Shown piece by piece: positions 53,216 through 62,879 of a DNA stretch of 64,000 nucleotides. A program made the translations under genes and the position numbers. A model generated the notes under the pieces. That model worked only from the letters and a program-made list of their open reading frames with translations. It made no database searches and had not been told where the DNA came from. Source of the DNA: Eubacterium sp. (GTDB lineage: Bacteria > Bacillota > Clostridia > Lachnospirales > Lachnospiraceae); NCBI GenBank assembly GCA_017459345.1, contig JAFUDC010000077.1:1-64000 (forward strand), in the 5' to 3' direction. Every line of letters begins with the position of its first letter. The stretch's first letter is position 1.

Positions 53216-56200
53216 TTATTTAACGTTGACAGTTACTTTGGCTTTTTTACCTCCCACCTTCATGGTCAGGTTGGATTTACCCTTCTTAAGTCCGCTGACG
53301 GTAACAGTCACTTTACCTTTAGACGGTGCAATCTTTGTCACTGAGGCAACAGCAGTCTTGGATGAGCTGGCCTTTAATACATCCGTTGTGATGGATTTGG
53401 CATCCTTTGCAGTTATTTTAAAGACAATCTTGACCGTCTTGCCGGACTTTACGTTGACGGTCTTTTTGGCAGCCTTCACAGATTTCGCAGCATTTGCTTT
53501 CTTAAGCACAGTCACGTTTACTTTGACTGTCTTGCTTCCTGCTTTTACTGTGATCACTGCCTTACCTGCCTTGGCTCCCTTTACTTTAAATGTAATCTGG
53601 CCTTTTGCAAGTTTGACTGCGGAAACCTTGGCTGTATTCTTTGAGGATGTGACAACAGCCTGGTCTGTACTGATTCTTGTATTATCTTTAGCGGTAACCA
53701 GAACAGTGACTGTCTTGGAAGCACCCTTCTTTAAAATAACCGGTGTCTCATAAGCGGCTAATCCGTTAATCGGATTAAGGGCAGCAATCCGGGCTGCCTC
53801 AGCTTCCTGGGCCTTTTTAGCTTCTGCAGCCTTCCTGGCAGCTTCCGCCTCTGCTGCTTTCTTTGCAGCCTCCGCCTCTGCATCTTCTTTATCGTCATTA
53901 GCAGGAGGAGTATAATTGAGTTTTAATGTATAGATACCTTCAGCTTCTTTCTCTGTCAGAAGGTCATAATGGTCCGGTACCTGGACAGTCCACTTATATA
54001 CAGCAGCGGTTCCGTCAGGATTATAGGTCGGAAGGTTCTCTACTGTAGAAGTCCAGTTATTTTCTTCATTCAGAATTGTCACGATCTCATCATCTAATGA
54101 AGCGGTTACTTCCTTGCGGAAGCCAAAAGCATTATTATCATCATCCCAGATAAGCTTAATGCTTCTGGTTACCGGAGGATTATATCCTGCAACCAAGGAG
54201 AGATCACCCACTACCCCGTCATATCCTACTGCCAGCATTTCATAATGGATATGGTATTTATGGCCAGCAATGATATTCTTCCCTTTAATTGTAATGACCT
54301 GATCAGCGGGCTGGCCGGACACCGTCTTATCATAGTAGAATCCGTCCGGATCTGTCTCATCCCACATCTCAAAATACAGTTCCCGGGCCTCCTCAGGCAG
54401 GCTGACGGGGATCACTGCATCTACTCCCTCATACAGGTGTTGGGGCAGAGTTGACCAATCAAATTCAAGTTTGCCATTGGGCGCCCCCACCTTGACTGTC
54501 AATTCTGTTGATCGGACTGACTCATCTCCCTTCCAGGCAATGGCATAAATCTTATAAGTTCCTGAATTGGGGAAGCTCCATCCTGTATTGATGCTGTTTC
54601 CATCTTCAACCCAATCCCATCTGTCAGGATCTCTCTCTTCTCCATCCTTAACTACATAATAGGCGATCCTGTCTGAGGAGAAGCCTGCCATGGCGCTGAT
54701 CCGCATAATCTCACCTGTCTGAACTTCATTGCCGGAGACACTGAGAACCACTTCGTTTTCTCCTATCTCTGCGTCCGTCACATTTAACAGGATGCTGTTA
54801 TTTGACCTTACACCTGCTATGCCTTCTGCGAAAGCGTTGATCCAGATCCTCCAGGTCCCCACCGGCAGGCTGCCTGCATCCAGGGTCAGAAGATTGCCGG
54901 AAACGGTTCTTCTGTAATCCCGGTATTCCTCATCACTCTCCTCATTCCAGACACGTAAGTCATAGATGCTGGCATTGGAACTCTCTGAGAAGGTAAGGCG
55001 CACAAAGTCTGTCTGCTTAACTGTGACAGGATCCATAGACGGGCTCCAGTCAATATCATTGACCGTGAGGATATCAAAGGAACCTGCATTCCCCGTCTTA
55101 GAAATAGTCACAGAAAGCGGCTCTGATGTGATCCACTCATCCCCAATCCTTACCTTTGCATACAGGGTAAATGTTCCGGTCTCACCAAAGCCGATCTCCC
55201 TGGTAAAGTCCCCATCCCTGTCCGGTTCTTCCTCATTCCAGAAGCCATAGCCATCATAGAGCTGAACCTGAGTCATGCCCTCTGCGTGGACGCGCACCTG
55301 GAAGTTCTGATTAACCAGAATATGATCCGGATCGTTCACATCCTCAAGTTGCAGAGTCACCTTGTCATCTGTCCTGCCAATTACCGCAATCCGCCACTCC
55401 TGCCGACAGGCATCATAGCCCCGGCCCCATGCTTCAAATTCCACATGAAGGGTCATGCCTTCAATAAGCCGGTCTTTATTTATCCTGACATCCATGGAAT
55501 TCTGATCAGACTCATCATAAAAGAGGCCGTTGTCCCCCTCATGGTCTCTAAGGTCAAACCAGACATCACCCCGGATACCTTCCGCACCCTTAGGTTTTAA
55601 CAGGGTAAATGTCACATCCTCATCGGATGAAACAGCAGCCGGAAGACTTGTCTTACTGAAATCAAAATTACCCTTGGGGGCAGTCACGGTAAAGGTAATC
55701 TTATCGGAGCCCTTATGGCTTCCGTCCTGATAGTACGCTTTTACGTATACTTCGTAGGTGCCCCTGGCACCAAAATCCCAGCTGTCACTGAAACTGTCTC
55801 CGCCTCTGTAGTCGGTCCAGTTGTCATCCCCATCTGTCCGTTTGAAGATGATATCAAATCCTTCTGCATCGGGTGCATAGGCAGAAAGATGATATCTCTC
55901 CCCTGTTTCCAGACTGATCTTATCTGCCTTGAACAAAATACCATCTGCCGGCAGCTCTGCATCCGTCACAATCAGATCCACCGTCTGATCCCAGGTTCCG
56001 TACTCTTCATAGCCAGGACCATTGGCCTTGGCTACCAGGCGGTATCTGCCGGGCTCCAGGTCCGCTGTGGAGAAGGTCACTTCTCCCGGGTAATCTTCGT
56101 GAATCAGATCAGTGCAATAATCCCATTCATCCTCCTCTTCGTTTCTGAGGATTTCCGCAGAGATCCAATAATGGTCTGCATGCTCTGATTCAGTAAAAGT

Positions 56201-58183
56201 GGCCGTGAGGAAATCTCCCCGGGAAACCGTGATCGGTCCAGAACTGCCTGGATTATCTACCGCAAACCGGAATGACCCAACCTTACCCCTGGAATAAGTG
56301 GTAAGCTGGACTGGTTGACTGTATGACCAGGGGCCATCATCCTCATAGCGCACCCTGGCATAGATCGGAAAGCTCTCCACATCTCCATGGGAGATATCCC
56401 TGGTGAAATCTCCATCTTCATCCGGCTCTTCCACGTCCCAGAAGCCATATCCGTCATAGAGCTGAACCTGAGTCATACCCTGGGCGTGTACACGCACCCG
56501 AAAATCCTCATTAACCAGAATCTTACCAGGGTCATCCACATTAATAAGCTCCAAAGTCACCTTATCATCTTTCTTGCCGGTCACGGGGATGCGCCATTCC
56601 TGCCAGCCATATTCATATCCCCGGCCCCAGGCTTCAAGGGAAACCCGGAGAGTCATGCCCTCCTTAAGCTGATCAGCAGTCAGCCTGATATTCATGGAAT
56701 CCAGATTCCCATCCTCGTTAAAGAGACCATCATCTCCTTCATAATCATCAAGCTCAAACCACACATCGCCCCGTATCCGATCTGCGCCGGCCGGTTTTTG
56801 AAGGATCCAGGACAGACCCTCACCCGCTGCTACGGAAACCGGAAGCTGGGTCTGGCTGAAGTCAAACTCCCCATTGGGAGCAGTCACAGTAAAAGTGATC
56901 TTTTCGGAATCCTTATGGCTTCCGCCCTCAAAATATGCCCTTACATACACTTCATAACTGCCGCTTGCCCCGAAATCCCAGCTGTCGCTGAAGCTGTCCC
57001 CGTATCTGTCATTGGTCCAGCTTTCGTCTCCATCTGCGTAATTGAAGAAGATATCAAAGCTCTCTGCATCTGCTGCATAGGCAGAAAGGATAAATTTCTC
57101 CCCGGATTCCAGACTGGTCTTGTCTGCGCCAAAGAGAATTCCGGTTTCCGGAATTTCAGGATCCGTAATAATAAGCTCAACCGGTTGATCCCAGGTTCCG
57201 TACTCCTCATAACCCAGACCGGTCGCCTTGGCGATAAGCCGGTATTTGCCGGGTTCCAGTTTTGCGGTACTGATGGATACTGGTCCATAATCATCCTGAT
57301 TGGTCAGGTCAGTATACCAGTCCCACTTGTTTTCCTCTTCGTTATTCGCCTGCTCTGCATCAATCCTGTAATTATCTGCATGATCTGATGCAGTGAATGT
57401 ACCTGTAAGGATTGTCCCTCGGGAAACAGTGATCGGTCCAGAACTGCCTGGATTGTCCACATTTAATTGGAAGGCGCCGACCTGACCGTTGGAATGAGCC
57501 TTAAACTCCACAGGTCTGGAATAGGACCAGGGGCCATCCTCTTCATATCTAACCCTGGCATATACTACAAAGCTTTCCGGGTCACCATGGGAGATATCCC
57601 TGGTAAAAGCCCCATCCCAGTCCGGCTCATCAATGCCCCAGAGGCTGTAGCCATCATAGAACTGCACCTGATTCATACCCTCAGCGGAAACCTTGACCTG
57701 AATGTTCTGATTTATCAGAAGATTCTCAGGATCCACATCATTTCCCATGGACAGTGAGATGTCTTCATCTATTGAGCCGATGACAGGCAGCCTCCATTCC
57801 CTGAAGGTATAATCCTCGTTCCTGATCCAGGCCCCTGCATGTATCCGAATAACCATTCCCGGCTCCAGCTTCTCTTTCTCTACGTGAACAGAAATATTCT
57901 CATCTCCATCCTCATGGAAAAGTGTGGGATCTGTATTTTCATCCATATCATTCATGTCATACCAGACATCCACACTGATACCATCTGAATCAGCAGGTTT
58001 TTCGACAGTAAAGCTCAGATCCTCCTCAGCCGTCATATAGACAGGCAGATCCGGCAGGACCAGGCCTTCTTCGTCCTCGCTTCCGCCGGACTGGGCATAG
58101 ACTCCCCTGCCTCCGCACCATAGAATCAGTGCAGAAAAAAGCAGCATCCACAAGTATCTGCTGATTGTTTTCCCGGTTTTCAT
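53216..58183 (-). CDS. Giant secreted repeat protein with Cna-B and Ig-like domains
   Basis: 1655 residues. Signal peptide MKTGKTISRYLWMLLFSALI to VYAQ. Residues ~35-1230 hold three ~395-residue repeats, each with a 'FDFS.TLPxxV' start, 'DVWF', 'GYGFW', 'TFTASDHAD', 'YEEYGTWDQ' and 'DSWDFGASGxYEVYV' landmarks, and a fourth partial unit. Then a Cna-B-like domain ('FRKEVTASLDDEIVTILNEENNWTSTVENLP'), an Ala/Glu/Lys helix around 1440-1470, and two Ig-like (Big2-type) domains. No LPXTG or membrane anchor at the end. Role: likely extracellular adhesion or matrix. ATG 58183 has AAAGGAGG upstream. Confidence 0.8.
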   Translation of the reverse strand: MKTGKTISRYLWMLLFSALILWCGGRGVYAQSGGSEDEEGLVLPDLPVYMTAEEDLSFTVEKPADSDGISVDVWYDMNDMDENTDPTLFHEDGDENISVHVEKEKLEPGMVIRIHAGAWIRNEDYTFREWRLPVIGSIDEDISLSMGNDVDPENLLINQNIQVKVSAEGMNQVQFYDGYSLWGIDEPDWDGAFTRDISHGDPESFVVYARVRYEEDGPWSYSRPVEFKAHSNGQVGAFQLNVDNPGSSGPITVSRGTILTGTFTASDHADNYRIDAEQANNEEENKWDWYTDLTNQDDYGPVSISTAKLEPGKYRLIAKATGLGYEEYGTWDQPVELIITDPEIPETGILFGADKTSLESGEKFILSAYAADAESFDIFFNYADGDESWTNDRYGDSFSDSWDFGASGSYEVYVRAYFEGGSHKDSEKITFTVTAPNGEFDFSQTQLPVSVAAGEGLSWILQKPAGADRIRGDVWFELDDYEGDDGLFNEDGNLDSMNIRLTADQLKEGMTLRVSLEAWGRGYEYGWQEWRIPVTGKKDDKVTLELINVDDPGKILVNEDFRVRVHAQGMTQVQLYDGYGFWDVEEPDEDGDFTRDISHGDVESFPIYARVRYEDDGPWSYSQPVQLTTYSRGKVGSFRFAVDNPGSSGPITVSRGDFLTATFTESEHADHYWISAEILRNEEEDEWDYCTDLIHEDYPGEVTFSTADLEPGRYRLVAKANGPGYEEYGTWDQTVDLIVTDAELPADGILFKADKISLETGERYHLSAYAPDAEGFDIIFKRTDGDDNWTDYRGGDSFSDSWDFGARGTYEVYVKAYYQDGSHKGSDKITFTVTAPKGNFDFSKTSLPAAVSSDEDVTFTLLKPKGAEGIRGDVWFDLRDHEGDNGLFYDESDQNSMDVRINKDRLIEGMTLHVEFEAWGRGYDACRQEWRIAVIGRTDDKVTLQLEDVNDPDHILVNQNFQVRVHAEGMTQVQLYDGYGFWNEEEPDRDGDFTREIGFGETGTFTLYAKVRIGDEWITSEPLSVTISKTGNAGSFDILTVNDIDWSPSMDPVTVKQTDFVRLTFSESSNASIYDLRVWNEESDEEYRDYRRTVSGNLLTLDAGSLPVGTWRIWINAFAEGIAGVRSNNSILLNVTDAEIGENEVVLSVSGNEVQTGEIMRISAMAGFSSDRIAYYVVKDGEERDPDRWDWVEDGNSINTGWSFPNSGTYKIYAIAWKGDESVRSTELTVKVGAPNGKLEFDWSTLPQHLYEGVDAVIPVSLPEEARELYFEMWDETDPDGFYYDKTVSGQPADQVITIKGKNIIAGHKYHIHYEMLAVGYDGVVGDLSLVAGYNPPVTRSIKLIWDDDNNAFGFRKEVTASLDDEIVTILNEENNWTSTVENLPTYNPDGTAAVYKWTVQVPDHYDLLTEKEAEGIYTLKLNYTPPANDDKEDAEAEAAKKAAEAEAARKAAEAKKAQEAEAARIAALNPINGLAAYETPVILKKGASKTVTVLVTAKDNTRISTDQAVVTSSKNTAKVSAVKLAKGQITFKVKGAKAGKAVITVKAGSKTVKVNVTVLKKANAAKSVKAAKKTVNVKSGKTVKIVFKITAKDAKSITTDVLKASSSKTAVASVTKIAPSKGKVTVTVSGLKKGKSNLTMKVGGKKAKVTVNVK
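54460..58050 (-). repeat. Three ~1.19-kb tandem coding repeats
   Basis: Repeat boundaries near 58050, 56870, 55690 and 54460. DNA identity is high in places: GATCGGTCCAGAACTGCCTG occurs near 56231 and near 57431. Units differ enough for slow divergence but show recombination-prone stretches. Confidence 0.8.
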
Positions 58184-58419
58184 GAAACCCCTCCTTTCAA
58201 ACAATAGCGTTTTATAATCTGCTGCATCAGGAATCCTCTGCTGTCCCTGGTGATCTGTCATTATGCCTATGATATTCTGGGTTCACCTTTAATGATTATG
58301 TAAATCCTGATGAAAAAATATATCATTATTATACAAAATAATAGTCAAAATGTCTATTATTACTTATGTCATTTAGAAACAGAGCGGCGGATTATCTGTA
58401 ACTTTTTTCCTCAGTAAAG

Positions 58420-58453
58420 GAGACAGGGGGACTTTTCTTCGTCCCCCTGTCTC
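58420..58453. terminator. Perfect 13-bp hairpin downstream of the nicotinamidase-like gene
   Basis: GAGACAGGGGGAC (58420-58432), loop, GTCCCCCTGTCTC (58441-58453). Sits just after the stop at 58478 on the minus strand; the following CTTTACT is a weak T-run. Related in sequence to the repeat at 51763-51824. Confidence 0.75.
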
Positions 58454-58477
58454 TTAAAATATTATTATAAATCTGAC

Positions 58478-59005
58478 TTAATCATTGATAACCTGAATCT
58501 GGCAGGACCGCATGGTTTCCAATGCCGCAAGATGCTTTTCGGGGGTCACACCGGCACAGCAGGAGGCATCCACCGTAATCTTTACTTCCGGCATATTAGC
58601 CTTGAGGAGCAAGGCGTTTGATATCACACAGATGTCAGTGCACAGTCCCACCATTTCAAGCTCAATCTCTTCCTTCTGAGACAGTTTTGTAAGATCTTCA
58701 GCCAGCCTGGTGCTGCCAAAGGTCGGCTTCTCATATATCTTAGCATCGCCAAGCAATTCAGCAATATCAGGGCGGATCTCCCATCCCTGCTGACCTTTGA
58801 TGCAGTGAGGTACCGGCAGATATGTCCCCTCCTGGGTCTGCATATAGTTGTCCTGATGGGTATCCATGGTTGCAATCACATCATCTGCGGGATAGGAACG
58901 GATCTTATCCTTAACTGCCTCCACGATATCGACCGCTTCTGCAGTACCTAAAGCTCCGTCTATGAAATCGTTCTGCATGTCAATGACTAGTAATAGTTTT
59001 CTCAT
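58478..59005 (-). CDS. Isochorismatase-family cysteine hydrolase (nicotinamidase-like)
   Basis: 175 residues. Catalytic triad blocks: Asp in 'LLLVIDMQNDFIDGALG', Lys in 'IYEKPTFGSTRL', Cys in 'EMVGLCTDICVISNALLLKA'. 'ATMDTHQDNYMQ' is the metal region of PncA-type enzymes. Likely deamidates nicotinamide or a similar amide. ATG 59005 with AAGGAGG eight bases upstream. Confidence 0.85.
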   Translation of the reverse strand: MRKLLLVIDMQNDFIDGALGTAEAVDIVEAVKDKIRSYPADDVIATMDTHQDNYMQTQEGTYLPVPHCIKGQQGWEIRPDIAELLGDAKIYEKPTFGSTRLAEDLTKLSQKEEIELEMVGLCTDICVISNALLLKANMPEVKITVDASCCAGVTPEKHLAALETMRSCQIQVIND

Positions 59006-59172
59006 GTCTTTCAACCTCCTTCATTATTAATTCTTCCTAAAAGTTGAACCTTTGGCTCTATTCAATTTACACCATTTTAAGGACTTTACCATATACGCTA
59101 ATGTACTCAGCAAAAAAAATTAATTTTCAAAGTGATTCTAAATCATATATGGTTTTTATTTGCCTTTTAATT

Positions 59173-59181
59173 TGGTATAAT
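59173..59181 (+). promoter_or_regulatory. Extended -10 promoter of the phosphopantetheinyl transferase gene
   Basis: TGGTATAAT at 59173-59181 is an extended -10; the -35 (TTGCCT further left) is poor. About 123 bases before the ATG. Confidence 0.45.
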
Positions 59182-59303
59182 AAAGGACATAGCTGTGATC
59201 AGAATAAAATATTTGCTATTTTACTCTATAAATAAGTATGACCATCGAACTATCATTCACATTGATGGAATCCCCTTCACCATCTTATAAAGGATAATGA
59301 ACT

Positions 59304-59969
59304 ATGGAAATTCAAACACCATCTCCAGTAATAATCTACTATACCTGCTGGGACATGGAGTCTCAGTCATCCCATGTATTGCTTAAGGATGCAGTGTTCC
59401 GTTACTGTCAAGGACCGTGTATGCCAGAAGGCCGCAAATTAATACATTATGATGATACGGAGGATGCATTTACCATTATGAAGGGTTCACACGGCAAACC
59501 CTACATCAGGGAATATCCCCATATCCACTTTTCCATCTCCCATTCCGGCTCCTTCTGGGCCTGTGCGATCTACAACCAGGAAGTCGGCCTTGACCTGCAG
59601 AAGACAGATGTCCGGAACTGGGAAAGGCTTCCCGGCCGATTCTTTCATCCCGATGAGTGTCTGTGGATGGAAGGCCGAACCCGGGAAGATTTCTGCCGGC
59701 TCTGGGCCTTTAAGGAAAGCTATGTCAAGTTTAACGGGAAGGGTCTGTCCCAGGAGCTTAGTTCCTTCTCTGTGATATCAAAAGATACTCTGTCTTTGTC
59801 AGGTGCCCCCGAAGTATGCCAGAGGGAAATCTCCTTTCCCGATCCTGATTATGCCCTGGTGGTGACGACAAAAAGACCTGCCAGATATCGATTGCATGGG
59901 AGTTTATCGAATCACTCAAGCACGCCCTGCTCTTTAAGAATTGCCTCCGTCAGTTCTACCAGTTCATAA
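59304..59969 (+). CDS. 4'-Phosphopantetheinyl transferase
   Basis: 221 residues. Sfp/ACPS signature: 'GKPYIREYPHIHFSISHSG', 'VGLDLQKTD' and 'RFFHPDECLWMEG', 'FCRLWAFKESYVKFNGKGL' (metal-binding Asp, Glu and Lys). Transfers phosphopantetheine from CoA to carrier proteins. C-terminal ~30 residues are unlike the family and lie within the convergent next gene, a 58-base overlap. No carrier-protein cluster is nearby. Confidence 0.85.
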   Translation: MEIQTPSPVIIYYTCWDMESQSSHVLLKDAVFRYCQGPCMPEGRKLIHYDDTEDAFTIMKGSHGKPYIREYPHIHFSISHSGSFWACAIYNQEVGLDLQKTDVRNWERLPGRFFHPDECLWMEGRTREDFCRLWAFKESYVKFNGKGLSQELSSFSVISKDTLSLSGAPEVCQREISFPDPDYALVVTTKRPARYRLHGSLSNHSSTPCSLRIASVSSTSS

Positions 59970-60310
59970 ACCATGCCATCACAATGCTGCTTCTTGGGAG
60001 TTCCTGTCTGGGCATTCACCCGGAGAAGATCCCTGCAGTCAGTTAAGCCATCGTGATTCTCTCTGGCCTGGCGCAGGAGACCGGCGCTGTCATCGATTCC
60101 GGCCAGCCCCAGTGTCATAAGAGCGCCGGTGATGGCTCCGCAGGTTGCCCCCATCTTCATGCCGCTGCCGAAATTGGCAGCAATCCGATAGGATGCCTCC
60201 TCGTCCAGTCCCAGGTCTTTGGTAAAGGCCATGATGACCGCCTGGGCACAGTTGATGTGGATGTCTGTTCTCTCTCTTAATGCTTTCGCATTATCCATGT
60301 ACTTGCTCAT
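59912..60310 (-). CDS. C_GCAxxG_C_C family protein
   Basis: 132 residues. 'INCAQAVIMAF', 'GSGMKMGATCGAITGALMTLGL' and a late 'DCRDLL...HCDGMV' give the C-GCAxxG-C-C pattern, thought to bind a metal or redox centre. Common in anaerobes, unassigned function. AAAGGAG site before the ATG. Confidence 0.85.
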   Translation of the reverse strand: MSKYMDNAKALRERTDIHINCAQAVIMAFTKDLGLDEEASYRIAANFGSGMKMGATCGAITGALMTLGLAGIDDSAGLLRQARENHDGLTDCRDLLRVNAQTGTPKKQHCDGMVYELVELTEAILKEQGVLE

Positions 60311-60374
60311 TTTTTCTCCTTTGTGTTTAGTTTAATTGTATTCGTTTGTCCTGCAGATGGCAGAATACTTTTTG

Positions 60375-60956
60375 TCAGTGACCGCATCTTGTCACCCCGG
60401 ACTCCGTCACCAGGATATCCATCCTCTGGTCGTGGTCTTCCACAGGCAGATCGTGTAAAATCAGCTCCTCCCTGCAGAGGATGATCCGGGGGAATGAGGT
60501 ATGTTCCAGATATCTGTCATAGAAACCTCCGCCGTATCCCAGGCGTCTTCCATCTCTGTCGGCGGACAGGCATGGTATGCAGGCCATATCTATCTCTTCC
60601 GGACTGACCAGAGGGCAGTCTTCCCCAGGCTCCAGAATCCCATAGCTGCCTGGGGAGAGGTCAGAAAGACTCTCAATCTCATAGGCATGCATTATCCCCG
60701 GACCTGTGCATCTTGGCACACCGACTCTTTTGCCCCGGGTAAGGGCATCAAGAATCAGAGGGCTTGTATTAATCTCCTCGTCTGTACCCACATAACAAAA
60801 GATGGTCTGGGACTTCTGGTACTCGGGAAGACCTTTTACATTGGTCAGGATAGACCGATCAGAGGACAGGCAGTATTGAGGAGATAGTTTCCTGATCCTA
60901 TCCTTCAACTGTTGCCTCAGTGTCTTTTTTTCATAATAAAAATTCCTTGCTTCCAT
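60375..60956 (-). CDS. 5-Formyltetrahydrofolate cyclo-ligase
   Basis: 193 residues. ATP-binding 'KKTLRQQLKDRIRKL' and 'FCYVGTDEEINT', signature 'DRDGRRLGYGGGFYDRYL'. Converts 5-formyl-THF to methenyl-THF using ATP in one-carbon metabolism. Weak ribosome site before the ATG. Likely alone. Confidence 0.9.
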   Translation of the reverse strand: MEARNFYYEKKTLRQQLKDRIRKLSPQYCLSSDRSILTNVKGLPEYQKSQTIFCYVGTDEEINTSPLILDALTRGKRVGVPRCTGPGIMHAYEIESLSDLSPGSYGILEPGEDCPLVSPEEIDMACIPCLSADRDGRRLGYGGGFYDRYLEHTSFPRIILCREELILHDLPVEDHDQRMDILVTESGVTRCGH

Positions 60957-61049
60957 GTATATATCATACGCAGAAACAAGGAATTCTACAAGCTTTTTAT
61001 TTGAAACTACTCAGAACTATGCGGAATTTGTATGAGCAGACCCCATAGA

Positions 61050-62762
61050 TCACATAGCCAGATGCTCCGTCAGGTTCCACTCTGCCTTCTTGAGGATGGA
61101 CTCCTTCTGGATCCGCTTTAAGTCCTTCATCACATTGCTCTGGCCGCGGCCGAAGTAGTCATGGAGCTCCACATAGTTTTTATAAAGCTGGTCATAGAGC
61201 TTGACGTGCTGAGGATTGGGCCTGTACTCGATATCGGTGAGGTTGGCCATAACCCTGGTGGCGTCCTCAATGCGGTCGTATCCGCCTCGCTCAGAACCGG
61301 CTGCCAGGGAGGCGAGAACGGCAGAGCCAAGGGCTCCTGAGTTCTTTGAGGCGGCGATCCGAATGGGCCGGTTGGTGATATCGGCAAAGATCTGCATGGC
61401 TACCGGATTCTTCTGGGAGATACCGCCTGTGGCATAAATCTTCTCTACCGGCACACCTGACTCCTCAAATGTGTCGACAATCTTGCGGGTTCCGTAGGCA
61501 GTCGCCTCAATGAGGGCCCGGTAGACCTCTTCCGGCCTTGTGGTCAGCCGCATGCCGACTATGAGACCGGTTAAGTCGCTGTCATTTAAAACCGACCGGT
61601 TTCCGTTCCACCAGTCAAGGGCCAGGAGGCCGCTCTCCCCGGGATTAAGTGCGGCACATTTCTCCGTGAGATACTGGTGGATGTCCATCCCCTTAGCCCG
61701 GGCCATCTGGCTGTACTCCTCCGGCACGCAGTGGTTTACAAACCAGGCATAGTGGTCGCCGAAGCCGGACTGGCCGCACTCATATCCGTAGAAGCCGGGC
61801 AGAACGGAATCCTTGGCAACGCTGAAGCAGCCGGGTACGATCTTGTCCTCGGTCCCTACAAGAAAATGTGCACAGGATGTACCCATGATCATAACCATCT
61901 GACCTTCTTCCGCTTCCTCCAGAGTTCCTGCAACAGAAGCATGGCCGTCTGCGATGGCAACAGATACGGCAGTTCCCACCTTCAGTCCTGTAAGCCTGGC
62001 ACCTTTTTCAGTGATCTCCCCGGCCTTAAAGCCGATCGGCCTGATGGGAGAATGCAGCTTCTCTTCCACTACATTTTCCAGGCGGGGATCAAGGGCACGA
62101 AAAAAATCTTTGGAAGGGAATCCTTCCTGTGCGTGCCAGAGGCTCTTACAGCCTGCATCGCAGGAGTTGCGGTAGCGGCTGCCGGTCAGCTGCTCCACGA
62201 TCCAGTCACCTGCCTCCAGATATTCATCCATATCGTGATATAATTCCGGGTCATCTTTGGCGATCTTCCAGATACGGGGAATCAGGGATTCGGAGGACAC
62301 CTTTCCGCCCAGGCGGGCCAGGAACTTCTCGCCCCTCTCCTCCGCAAGCCTGGTAATCTCGTTGGCCTCCTCCTGGGCTCCGTGATGCTGCCAGAGCTGG
62401 ACGTAAGCCATGGGGTCTTCCCGGTATTTGCCCAGGAAGCATAAGGGAGTACCCTCCTTATCTACGGGAAGGACAGAGCAGGCGGTAAAGTCTACGCCGA
62501 TGGCGATGACGTCCTCCGGAGATACCCCATTCTCCTTCATCACATCCGGGACAATGTTGGACAGGGCTTCCAGATAATCCTGGGGATCCTGCAGGGCGTA
62601 ATCTACCGGCAGCTTTTTGCCGCCGGGCAGCTCTGTCTTCATCACTGCATGAGGATAATTGTAATCGCAGACCTTGGGCAGCTCCCTGCCTGTCTCCACA
62701 TCTGCTATGATCGCTCTGCCTGATAATGTACCGTAATCCACACCGATAATATATTTTGCCAT
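61050..62762 (-). CDS. araB: Ribulokinase
   Basis: 570 residues. FGGY kinase: 'GVDYGTLSGRAIIADV', 'AIGVDFTACSVLPVD', 'GYECGQSGFGDHYAWFV', 'ATGGISQKNPVAMQIFADITNRPI' and 'GALGSAVLA'. Phosphorylates L-ribulose in arabinose catabolism. The araM-like gene lies upstream, as in other Firmicutes ara operons. GAGGT site. Confidence 0.93.
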   Translation of the reverse strand: MAKYIIGVDYGTLSGRAIIADVETGRELPKVCDYNYPHAVMKTELPGGKKLPVDYALQDPQDYLEALSNIVPDVMKENGVSPEDVIAIGVDFTACSVLPVDKEGTPLCFLGKYREDPMAYVQLWQHHGAQEEANEITRLAEERGEKFLARLGGKVSSESLIPRIWKIAKDDPELYHDMDEYLEAGDWIVEQLTGSRYRNSCDAGCKSLWHAQEGFPSKDFFRALDPRLENVVEEKLHSPIRPIGFKAGEITEKGARLTGLKVGTAVSVAIADGHASVAGTLEEAEEGQMVMIMGTSCAHFLVGTEDKIVPGCFSVAKDSVLPGFYGYECGQSGFGDHYAWFVNHCVPEEYSQMARAKGMDIHQYLTEKCAALNPGESGLLALDWWNGNRSVLNDSDLTGLIVGMRLTTRPEEVYRALIEATAYGTRKIVDTFEESGVPVEKIYATGGISQKNPVAMQIFADITNRPIRIAASKNSGALGSAVLASLAAGSERGGYDRIEDATRVMANLTDIEYRPNPQHVKLYDQLYKNYVELHDYFGRGQSNVMKDLKRIQKESILKKAEWNLTEHLAM

Positions 62763-62879
62763 GTATATACCTCACTTATTATTTACATAATGTCTAATCA
62801 ATCATTTCCTTTACTGATATGTTCTATATAGATAATCTCACCGCATAATTAATCTCAGCGAAAAATATTTTGCCATCAT

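Noticed and set aside
56387..57388. 333-codon plus-strand frame over the giant repeat gene
   Set aside because: Shadow of the repeat reading; the repeated units on the other strand have family-like landmarks.
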